From the NCBI GenBank assembly GCA_039566865.1, contig CM076959.1, positions 10,151,501 through 10,215,500 on the forward strand: a stretch of 64,000 bases of DNA, in the 5' to 3' direction. Below are positions 25,301 to 36,840 of the stretch, piece by piece (the first letter of the stretch is position 1; each line of letters opens with the position of its first letter). The notes below the pieces were generated by a model. The model did not search any database, was not told where the DNA came from, and saw only the letters and a program-made list of their open reading frames with translations. The stretch is from Aurelia coerulea. Lineage: Eukaryota > Cnidaria > Scyphozoa > Semaeostomeae > Ulmaridae. A program made the translations under genes and the position numbers.

Positions 25301-28300
25301 TTGAAACGTTACTATAGACATTAACTTTTTATTTAGTCTCATTTTGGCTTTACTGCATCGATTAATTAAAAGTTTATTTTCTCAAAGAAAACAAAATAAA
25401 AATACAAAATGTGTCGTTCAACGTTCTTATGTAGCTACAATTTATATTATAAAGAGTATTGCACTCATCGTTCTTTAAAACTTTAGTTCTGCAAGTTACT
25501 TCTTTTAGAGCACTATATCAGTGCTGCAGCAACCATTCTTGGAAACATTACTATAGACATTGGCTTTTTCTTTAGGCTCATTTTGGCCCTACTGCATAAA
25601 CAAACATCGATTAATTAAATGATTTTTTTCTAAAAGAAAACAAAATAAAATAAAAGCACAAAGAGTGTCGTTCAACATACTTTAGTAGCTACAATTTTTA
25701 TTATAAAGTGTATTGCACTCATCGTTCTTTAAAACTTTAGTTCTGCCAGTTACTTCTTTTAAAGCACTATATTAGTGCTGCAGCAACCATTCTTTGAAAC
25801 ATTACTATAGACATTAGCTTTTTCTTTCGTCCAATTTTAGCTTTACTGCATAAACAAACATCGATTAATTAAATGTTTATTTTCTCAAAGAAAACAAATT
25901 TAAACCACAAAAAGTGTCGGTTAACGTACTTTATTAGCTACAATTTATATTAGAAAGACTATTGCACTCATCGTTCTTTAAAACTTTAGTTCTGCCAGTT
26001 ACTTCTTTTAAAGCACTATATTAGTGCTGCAGCAACCATTCTTTGAAACATTACTATAGACATTAGTTTTTTCTTTAGTCTCATTTTGGCTTTACTGCAT
26101 AAACAAACATCGGTTAATTAAATGTTTATTTTCTTAAAGAAAACAAAATTAAAACACAAAAAGTGTCAATTAAAGTACTTTATTGGCTACAATTTATAAT
26201 ATAAAGAGTATTGCACTCATCGTTCTTCAAAACTTTAGTTCTGCAAGTTACTTCTTTTAAGGCACTTTATTAGTGCTGCAGCAACCATTCTTTGAAACAT
26301 TTCTATAGAAATTAGTTTTCTCTTTCGTCTCAATTTATATTTAGTGCATCAACAAACATCATCAATTAATTAAATTTTTATTTTCTCAAAGAAAACAAAA
26401 TAAAAGCACAAAAAGTTTCGTTCAACGTACTTTAGTAGCTCTAATTTATATTTTAAAGAGTATTGCACTCATCGTTCTTCAAAACTTTAGTTCTGCAAGT
26501 TACTTCTTTTATAACACTATATTAAAGCTGAAGCAACCATTCTTGGAAACATTACTATAGACATTAGCTTTTTCTTTAGGCTCATTTTGGCTTTACTGCA
26601 TAAACAAACATCGATTAATTAAATGTTTATTTTCTAAATGAAAACAAAATAAAAGTACAAAAAGTGTCGGTTAACGTACTTTAGTAGCTACAACTTCTAT
26701 TATAAAGAGTATTGCACTAATCGTTCTTTAAAAAAACTTCAGTCCTGCCAGTTTCTTCTTTTAAGGCACTTTATTAGTGCTGCAGCAACCATTCTTTGAA
26801 ACATTTCTATAGAAATTAGTTTTCTCTTTCGTCTCAATTTATATTTAGTGCATCAACAAACATCGATTAATGAAGCGTTTATTTTCCAAGAGAAAACAAA
26901 ATAAAAACACAAATAGTGTCGATTAACCTACTTTATTAGCTACAATTTCTATTACAAAGAGTATTGCACTCATCGTTCTTTAAAACTTTAGTACTGCAAG
27001 TTACTTCTTTTAAAGCACTATATTAGTACAGCAGCAACCATTCTTTGAAACGTTACTATAGACATTAACTTTTTATTTAGTCTCATTTTGGCTTTACTGC
27101 ATCGATTAATTAAAAGTTTATTTTCTCAAAGATAACAAAATAAAAATACAAAATGTGTCGTTCAACGTTCTTATGTAGCTACAATTTATATTATAAAGAG
27201 TATTGCACTCATCGTTCTTTAAAACTTTAGTTCTGCAAGTTACTTCTTTTAGAGCACTATATCAGTGCTGCAGCAACCATTCTTGGAAACATTACTATAG
27301 ACATTGGCTTTTTCTTTAGGCTCATTTTGGCCCTACTGCATAAACAAACATCGATTAATTAAATGATTTTTTTCTCAAAGAAAACAAAATAAAATAAAAG
27401 CACAAAGAGTGTCGTTCAACATACTTTAGTAGCTACAATTTTTATTATAAAGTGTATTGCACTCATCGTTCTTTAAAACTTTAGTTCTGCCAGTTACTTC
27501 TTTTAAAGCACTATATTAGTGCTGCAGCAACCATTCTTTGAAACATTACTATAGACATTAGCTTTTTCTTTCGTCCAATTTTAGCTTTACTGCATAAACA
27601 AACATCGATTAATTAAATGTTTATTTTCTCAAAGAAAACAAATTTAAACCACAAAAAGTGTCGGTTAACGTACTTTATTAGCTACAATTTATATTAGAAA
27701 GACTATTGCACTCATCGTTCTTTAAAACTTTAGTTCTGCCAGTTACTTCTTTTAAAGCACTATATTAGTGCTGCAGCAACCATTCTTTGAAACATTACTA
27801 TAGACATTAGTTTTTTCTTTAGTCTCATTTTGGCTTTACTGCATAAACAAACATCGGTTAATTAAATGTTTATTTTCTTAAAGAAAACAAAATTAAAACA
27901 CAAAAAGTGTCAATTAAAGTACTTTATTGGCTACAATTTCTATTACAAAGAGTATTGCACTCATCTTTCTTTAAAACTTTAGTCCTGCCAGTTACTTCTT
28001 TTAAAGGACTATTTTAGTAAAGCAGCAACCATTCTTGGAAACATTACTATAGACATTAGCTTTTTCTTTAGTCTCATTTTAGCTTTTCTGCATAAACAAA
28101 CATCGGTTAATTAAATAATTATTTTCTAAAAGAAAACAAAATAAAAGCACAAAAAGTGTCGTTCAACGTACTTTAATAGCTACAATTTCTATTATAAAGA
28201 GTATTGCACTCATCGTTCTTCAAAACTTTAGTTCTGCAAGTTACTTCTTTTATAACACTATTTTAGTGCTGAAGCAACCATTCTTGGAAACATTACTATA

Positions 28301-28330
28301 GACATTAGCTTTTTCTTTAGGCTCAATATA
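22115..28330. repeat. Large HOR block, copy 5, modified by a 7-mer expansion
   Basis: The fifth marker monomer starts at 22115. From about 22584 the sequence follows copy 4 from about 15876 at an offset of 6708. Past about 24430 the order departs from copy 4 because a 7-monomer segment was amplified. The block returns to the copy 4 order after about 27940, with the CATCTTTCTTTAAAAC and AAGGACTATTTTAGTAAAGC monomers. The right limit is approximate; after about 28330 the order no longer follows the left-domain block. Confidence 0.65.
22860..27940. repeat. 1744-bp 7-mer HOR, nearly three copies
   Basis: The TTTTCTAAATGAAAAC monomer begins at 23101, 24845 and 26589, two equal steps of 1744 bp, and the intervening monomers keep their order. 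These include the TGTTCTTATGTAGC variant (CAACGTTCTTATGTAGC) and the CATTGGCTTTTTC variant. Copies two and three share TCCAAGAGAAAAC where copy one has TCCAAAAGAAAAC, so those two separated last. The third copy departs from the pattern near 27940. Confidence 0.85.
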
Positions 28331-31300
28331 TATATTTAGTGCATCAACAAACATCGATTAATGAAATGTTTATTTTCCAAAAGAAAACAAAATATAAAAA
28401 CAAAAAGTGTGGTACGTTATTAGCTACAATTTCTATTACAAAGAGTATTGCACTCATCGTTCTTTAAAAGTTTAGTCCTGCCAGTTACTTCTTTTAAAGC
28501 ACTATATAAGTACTGAAGCAGCCATTCTTTGAAACGTTACTATAGACATTAGCTTTTTATTTAGTCTCATTTGGGCTTTACTGCATCGATTAATTAAAAG
28601 TTTATTTTCTCAAAGAAAACAAAATAAAAGCACAAAAAGTTTCGTTCAACGTACTTTAGTAGCTACAATTTATATTATAAAGAGTATTGCACTCATCGTT
28701 CTTCAAAACTTTAGTTCTGCAAGTTACTTCTTTTAAGGCACTTTATTAGTGCTGCAGCAACCATTCTTTGAAACATTTCTATAGAAATTAGTTTTCTCTT
28801 TCGTCTCAATTTATATTTAGTGCATCAACAAACATCGATTAATGAAACGTTTATTTTCCAAAAGAAAACAAAATAAAAACACAAATAGTGTCAATTAAAG
28901 TACTTCATTGGCTACAATTTCTATTACAAAGAGTATTGCACTCATCGTTCTTTAAAACTTTAGTCCTGCCAGTTACTTCTTTTAAAGGACTATTTTAGTA
29001 AAGCAGCAACCATTCTTGGAAACATTACTATAGACATTAGCTTTTTCTTTAGGCTCATTTTGGCTTTACTGCATAAACAAACATCGATTAATTGAACGTT
29101 TATTTTCTAAAAGAAAATAAAATAAAAGCACAAAAAGTGTCGGTTTACGTACTTTATTAGCTACAATGTATATTAGAAAGACTATTGCACTCATCGTTCT
29201 TTAAAACTTTAGTTCTGCCAGTTACTTCTTTTAAAGCACTATATTAGTGCTTCAGCAACCATTCTTTGAAACATTACTATAGACATTAGTTTTTTCTTTG
29301 GTCTCAATTTATATTAAGTGCATCAACAAACATCGATTAATGAAACGTTTATTTTCTTAAAGAAAACAAAATTAAAACACAAAAAGTGTGGATTAACGTA
29401 CTTTATTAGCTACATTTTCTATTACAAAGAGTATTGCACTCATCGTTCTTTAAAACTTTAGTCCTGCCAGTTACTTCTTTTAAAGCACTATATTAGTACT
29501 GCAGCAACCATTCTTTGAAACGTTACTATAGACATTAGCTTTTTCTTTAGGCTCATTTTGGCTTTACTGCAGAAACAAACAACGATTAATTAAATAATTA
29601 TTTTCTAAAAGAAAACAAAATAAAAGCACAAAAAGTGTCGTTCAACGTACTTTAGTAGCTACAATTTCTATTATAAAGAGTATTGCACTCATCGTTCTTC
29701 AAAACTTTAGTTCTGCAAGTTACTTCTTTTATAACACTATTTTAGTGCTGAAGCAACCATTCTTGGAAACATTACTATAGACATTAGCTTTTTCTTTAGG
29801 CTCATTTTGGCTTTACTGCATAAACAAACCTCGATTAATTAAATGTTTATTTTCTAAATGAAAACAAAATAAAAGTACAAAAAGTGTCGGTTAACGTACT
29901 TTAGTAGCTACAACTTCTATTATAAAGAGTATTGCACTAATCGTTCTTTAAAACTTCAGTCCTGCCAGTTTCTTCTTTTAAGGCACTTTATTAGTGATGC
30001 AGCAACAATTCTTTGAAACATTTCTATAGAAATTAGTTTTCTCTTTCGTCTCAATTTATATTTAGTGCATCAACAAACATCGATTAATGAAACGTTTATT
30101 TTCCAAAAGAAAACAAAATAAAAACACAAATAGTGTCGATTAACGTACTTTATTAGCTACAATTTCTATTACAAAGAGTATTGCACTCATTGTTCTTTAA
30201 AACTTTAGTCCTGCCAGTTACTTCTTTTAAAGCACTATATTAGTACAGCAGCAACCATTCTTTGAAACGTTACTATAGACATTAACTTTTTCTTTAGTCT
30301 CATTTTGGCTTTACTGCATCGATTAATTAAAAGTTTATTTTCTCAAAGAAAACAAAAAAAAAATACAAAAAGTGTCGTTCAACGTTCTTTAGTAGCTACA
30401 ATTTATAATATAAAGAGTATTGCACTCATCGTTCTTTAAAACTTTAGTTCTGCAAGTTACTTCTTTTAGAGCACTATATCAGTGCTGCAGCAACCATTCT
30501 TGGAAACATTACTATAGACATTGGCTTTTTCTTTAGGCTCATTTTGGTTCTACTGCATAAACAAACATCGATTAATTAAATGATTTTGTTCTAAAAGAAA
30601 ACAAAATAAAAGCACAAAGAGTGTCGTTCAACATACTTTAGTAGCTACAATTTTTATTATAAAGTGTATTGCACTCATCGTTCTTTAAAACTTTAGTTCG
30701 GCCAGTTACTTCTTTTAAAGCACTATATTAGTGCTGCAGCAACCATTCTTTGAAACATTACTATAGACATTAGCTTTTTCTTTCGTCCAATTTTAGCTTT
30801 ACTGCATAAACAAACATCGATTAATTAAATGTTTATTTTCTCAAAGAAAACAAATTTAAACCACAAAAAGTGTCGGTTAACGTACTTTATTAGCTACAAT
30901 TTATATTAGAAAGACTATTGCACTCATCGTTCTTTAAAACTTTAGTTCTGCCAGTTACTTCTTTTAAAGCACTATATTAGTGCTGCAGCAACCATTCTTT
31001 GAAACATTACTATAGACATTAGTTTTTTCTTTCGTCTCAATTTATATTAAGTGCATCAACAAACATCGATTAATGAAACGTTTATTTTCCAAAAGAAAAC
31101 AAATATAAACACAAAAAGTGTGCATTAACGTACTTTAGTAGCTACAATTTCTATTAGAAAGACTATTGCACTCATCGTTCTTTAAAACTTTAGTTCTGCC
31201 AGTTACTTCTTTTAAAGCACTATATTAGTGCTGCAGCAACCATTCTTTGAAACATTACTATAGACATTATTTTTTTCTTTAGTCTCATTTTGGCTTTACT

Positions 31301-34300
31301 GCATAAACAAACATCGGTTAATTAAATGTTTATTTTCTTAAAGAAAACAAAATTAAAACACAAAAAGTGTCAATTAAAGTACTTTTTTAGCTACAATTTA
31401 TATTAGAAAGACTATTGCACTCATCGTTCTTTAAAACTTTAGTTCTGCCAGTTACTTCTTTTAAAGCACTATATTAGTGCTGCAGCAACCATTCTTTGAA
31501 ACATTACTTTAGACATTAGTTTTTTCTTTCGTCTCAATTTATATTAAGTGCATCAACAAACATCGATTAATGAAACGTTTATTTTCCAAAAGAAAACAAA
31601 TTTAAACCACAAAAAGTGTCGGTTTACGTACTTTATTAGCTACAATGTATATTAGAAAGACTATTGCACTCATCGTTCTTTAAAACTTTAGTTCTGCCAG
31701 TTACTTCTTTTAAAGCACTATATTAGTGCTGCACCAACCATTCTTTGAAACATTACTATAGACATTAGTTTTTTCTTTCGTCTCAATTTATATTAAGTGC
31801 ATCAACAAACATCGATTAATGAAACGTTTATTTTCTTAAAGAAAACAAAATTTAAAACACAAAAAGTGTGGATTAACGTACTTTATTAGCTACATTTTCT
31901 ATTACAAAGAGTATTGCACTCATCGTTCTTTAAAACTTTAGTCCTGCCAGTTACTTCTTTTAAAGCACTATATTAGTACTGCAGCAACGATTCTTTGAAA
32001 CGTTACTATAGACATTAGCTTTTTCTTTAGGCTCATTTTGGCTTTACTGCATAAACAAACATCGATTAATTAAATATTTATTTTCTAAAAGAAAACAAAA
32101 TAAAAGCTCAAAAAGTGTCGTTCAACGTACTTAAGTAGCTACAATTTCTATTATAAAGAGTATTGCACTCATTGTTCTTTAAAACTTTAGTCCTGCCAGT
32201 TACTTCTTTTAAAGCACTATATTAGTACTGCAGCAACCATTCTTGGAAACATTACTATAGACATTAGCTTTTTCTTTCGACCAATTTTAGCTTTACTGCA
32301 TAAACAAACATCGATTATTTAAATGTTTATTTTCTCAAAGAAAACAAATTTAAACAACAAAAAGTGTGGATTAATGTACTTTATTAGCTACATTTTCTAT
32401 TACAAAGAGTATTGCACTCATCGTTCTTTAAAACTTTAGTCCTGCCAGTTTCTTCTTTTAAAGCACTTTATTAGTGCTGCAGCAACCATTCTTGGAAACA
32501 TTTTTATAGACATTAGCTTTTTTATTTAGTCTCATTTTGGCTTTACTGCATAAACAAACATCGATCAATTAAATGTTTCTTTTCTCAAAGAAAACAAACT
32601 TAAAACACAAAAAGTGTGGATTAACGTACTTAAGTAGCTACAATTTCTATTACAAAGACTATTGCAGTCATCGTTCTTTAAAAATTTAGTCCTGCCAGTT
32701 ACTTCTTTTAAAGGAATATATTAGTAAAGCAGCAACCATTCTTTGAAACGTTACTATAGACATTAGCTTTTCATTAGTCTCATTTGGGCTTTACTGCATC
32801 GATTAATTAAAAGTTTATTTTCTCAAAGAAAACAAAATAAAAGCACAAAAAGTGTCTTTCAACGTACTTTAGTAGCTACAATTTATATTTTAAAGAGTAT
32901 TGCATTCATCGTTCTTTAAAACTTTAGTTCTGCAAGTTACTCCTTTTTTAGCACTATATTAGTGTTGCAGCAACCATTCTTGGAAACATTACTATAGACA
33001 TTAGCTTTTTCTTTAGTCTCATTTTTGCTTTTCTGCATAAACAAGCATCGATTAATTAAATGTTTATTTTCTCAAAGAAAACAAAATAAACGCACAAAAA
33101 TTGTTGTTCAACGTACTTTAGTAGCTACAATTTCTATTATAAGGAGTATTGCACTCATCGTTCTTTAAAACTTTAGTCCTGCCAGTTACTTCTTTTAAAG
33201 CACTATATTAGTACTGCAGCAACCATTCTTGGAAACATTACTATAGACATTAGCTTTTTCTTTCGACCAATTTTAGCTTTACTGCATAAACAAACATCGA
33301 TTATTTAAATGTTTATTTTCTCAAAGAAAACAAATTTAAACCACAAAATGTGTCGGTTAACGTACTTTATTAGCTACAATTAATATTAGAAAGACTATTG
33401 CACTCATCGTTCTTTAAAACTTTAGTTCTGCCAGTTACTTCTTTTAAAGCACTATATTAGTGCTGCAGCAACCATTGTTTGAAACATTACTATAGACATT
33501 AGTTTTTCTTCCGTCTCAATTTATATTAAGTGCATCAACAAACATCGATTAATGAAACGTTTATTTTCCAAAAGAAAACAAATATAAACACAAAAAGTGT
33601 GCATTAACGTACTTTATTAGCTACAATTTCTATTACAAAGAGTATTGCACTCATCGTTCTTTAAAACCTTAGTCCTGCCAGTTACTTCTTTTAAAGCACT
33701 ATATTAGTACTGCAGCAACCATTCTTGGAAACGATACTATAGACATTACCTTTTTCTTTCGACCAATTTTAGCTTTACTGCATAAACAAACATCGATTAT
33801 TTAAATGTTTATTTTCTCAAAGAAAACAAATTTAAACCACAAAATGTGTCGGTTAACGTACTTTATTAGCTACAATTTCTATTATAAAGAGTATTGCACT
33901 CATCGTTCTTTAAAACTTTAGTCCTGCCAGTTACTTCTTTTAAAGCACGATATTAGTACTGCAGCAACCATTCTTGGAAACATTACTATAGACATTAGCT
34001 TTTTCTTTCGACCAATTTTAGCTTTACTGCATAAACAAACATCGATTATTTAAATGTTTATTTTCTCAAAGAAAACAAATTTAAACCACAAAATGTGTCG
34101 GTTAACGTACTTTATTAGCTACAATTTCTATTATAAAGAGTATTGCACTCATCGTTCTTTAAAACTTTAGTCCTGCCAGTTACTTCTTTTAAAGCACTAT
34201 ATTAGTACTACAGCAACCATTCTTCAAAACGTTACTATAGACATTAGCTTTTTCTTTAGTCTCATTTTGGCTTTACTGCATCGATTAATTAAAAGTTTAT

Positions 34301-34750
34301 TTTCTCAAAGAAAACAAAATAAAAGTACAAAAAGTGTCGTTCAACGTACTTTAGCAGCTACAATTTATATTATAAAGAGTATCGCACTCATCGTTCTTTA
34401 AAACTTTAGTTCTGAAAGTTACTTCTTTTATAGCACTATATTAATGCTGCAGCAACCATTCTTGGAAACATTACTATAGACATTGGCTTTTTCTTTAGGC
34501 TCATTTTGGCTTTACTGCGTAAACAAACATCGATTAATTAAATGTTTATATTCTAAAAGAAAACAAAAGAAAAGCACAAAGATTGTATTTCAACATACTT
34601 TAGTAGCTACAATTATTATTATAAAGAGTATTGCACTCATCGTTCTTCAAAACTTTATTCCTGCGAGTTACTTCTTTTAAAGCACTATCTTAGTGCTGCA
34701 GCAACCATTCTTGGAAACATTACTATAGACATTAGCTTTTTCTTTCGACC
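28330..34750. repeat. Mixed satellite zone with weak long-range order
   Basis: Monomers here have the same landmarks, but the subfamilies interleave without a long fixed order that I could detect. Short-range repeats exist: the TTTCGACCAATTTTAGC monomer occurs at 32278, 33264, 33760, 34009 and 34746, with steps of 496, 249 and 737 bp. It is linked to GATTATTTAAATG and AAACCACAAAATGTGTCGG. A monomer with TCAATTTATATTAAGTGCATC appears at about 31040, 31530, 31785 and 33520. Near 28412 one monomer reads AAGTGTGGTACGTTATTAGC and has lost about 12 bp of the usual GATTAACGTACTTT. No gene or unrelated element is present. Confidence 0.7.
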
Positions 34751-36840
34751 AATTTTAGCTTTACTGCATAAACAAACATCGATTATTTAAATGTTTATTT
34801 TCTCAAAGAAAACAAATTTAAACCACAAAATGTGTCGGTTAGCTACAATTTATATTAGAAAGACTATTGCACTTATCGTTCTTTAAAACTTTAGTTCTGC
34901 CAGTTACTTCTTTTAAAGCACTATATTAGTGCTGCAGCAACCATTGTTTGAAACATTACTATAGACATTAGTTTTTTCTTTCGTCTCAATTTATATTAAG
35001 TGCATCAACAAACATCGATTAATAAAACGTTTATTTTCCAAAAGAAAACAAATATAAACACAAAAAGTGTGCATTAACGTACTTTATTAGCTACAATTTC
35101 TATTACAAAGAGTATTGCACTCATCGTTCTTTAAAACCTTAGTCCTGCCAGTTACTTCTTTTAAAGCACTATATTAGTACTGCAGCAACCATTCTTTGAA
35201 ACGTTACTATAGACATTAGCTTTTTCTTTAGGCTCATTTTGGCTTTACTGCATAAACAAACATCGATTAATTAAATATTTATTTTCTAAAATAAAACAAA
35301 ATAAAAGCACAAAAAGTGTCGTTCAACGTACTTTAGTAGCTACAATTTGTATTATAAGGAGTATTGCACTGATCGTTCTTTAAAACTATAGTTCTGCAAG
35401 TTACTTCTTTTATAGCACTATATTAGTGCTGCAGCAACCATTCTTTGAAACAATACTATAGACATTAGCTTTTTCTTTAGTCTCATTTTGGCTTTACTAC
35501 ATAAACAAACATCGGTTAATTAAATATTTATTTTCTCAAAAAATTTAAAATTAAAACACAAAAAGTGTCAATTAAAGTACTTTAGTAGCTACATTTTGTA
35601 TTATAAAGAGTATTGCACTCATCGTTCTTTAAAACTTTAGTTCTGCAAGTTACTTCTTTTATAGCACTATATTAGAGCTGCAGCAACCATTCTTTGAAAC
35701 ATTACTATAGACATTAGCTTTTTCTTTAGTCTCATTTTGGCTTTACTACATAAACAAACATCGGTTAATTAAATGTTTATTTTCTCAAAAAAAAACAAAA
35801 TTAAAACACAAAAAGTGTCAATTAAAGTACTTTAGTAGCTACAATTTGTATTATAAAGAGTATTGCACTCATCGTTCTTTAAAACTTTAGTTCTGCAAGT
35901 TACTTCTTTTATAGCACTATATTAGTGCTGCAGCAACCATTCTTTGAAACATTACTATAGACATTAGTTTTTTCTTTCGCTTCAATTTATATTTAGTGCA
36001 TCAACAAACATCGATTAATGAAACGTTTATTTTCCAAACGAAAACAAAATGTAGACACAAAAAGTTTCGATTAACGTAATTTATTAGCTACAATTTCTAT
36101 TAAAAAGAGTATTGGACTCATCGCTCTTTAAAACTTTAGTCCTGCCAGTTACTTCTTTTAAAGCACTATATTAGTTCTGCAGCAACCATTCTTTGAAACG
36201 TTACTATAGACATTAGCTTTTTCTTTAGGCTCATTTTGGCTTTACTGCATAAACAAATATCGATCAATAAAATGTTTATTTTCTCAAAGAAAACAAAATA
36301 AAAGCACAAAAAGTGTCCTTCAACGTACTTTAGTAGCTACAATTTATATTACAAAGAGTATTGCACTCATCGTTCTTTAAAACTTTAGTTCTGCCAGTTA
36401 CTTCTTTTATAGCAATGTATTAGTGCTGCAGCAACAATTCTTTGAAACATTACTAGAGACATTTGCTTTTTCTTTAGTCTCACTTTGGCTTTACTGCATA
36501 AACAAACATCGATCAATTAAATGTTTCTTTTCTCAAAGAAAACAAACTTAAAACACAAAAAGTGTGGATTAACGTACTTAAGTAGCTACAATTTCTATTA
36601 TAAAGCGTAATGCACTCATCGTTCTCTAAAACTTTAGTTCTGCAAGTTACTTCTTTTATAGCAATGTATTAGTGCTGCAGCAACAATTCTTTGAAACATT
36701 ACTAGAGACATTTGCTTTTTCTTTAGTCTCACTTTGGCTTTACTGCATAAACAAACATCGGTTAATTAAATGTTTATTTTCTTAAAGAAAACAAAATTAA
36801 AACACAAAAAGTGTCAATTAAAGTACTTTATTGGCTACAA
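34750..36840. repeat. Transitional satellite zone
   Basis: This zone begins with a monomer that has lost bases between TGTCGGTT and AGCTACAATT near 34840, so the usual AACGTACTTTATT is absent. From about 35220 monomers of the ATTTATTTTCTAAA, TCAATTAAAGTAC and TTTCGCTTCAATTTATATTTAG types follow, and their order recurs further right (about 39900-40800). Two monomers share the rarer ACTAGAGACATTTGCTTTTTC, near 36450 and 36700. There is only satellite sequence here. Confidence 0.65.

Noticed and set aside
34483..34680. Open frame of 65 codons on the + strand
   Set aside because: It starts with TTG, lies wholly within satellite monomers, and is open only because this monomer has GTTCTTCAAAAC where most have GTTCTTTAAAAC, removing an in-frame TAA. 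No ribosome site, conserved protein or codon signal supports it.
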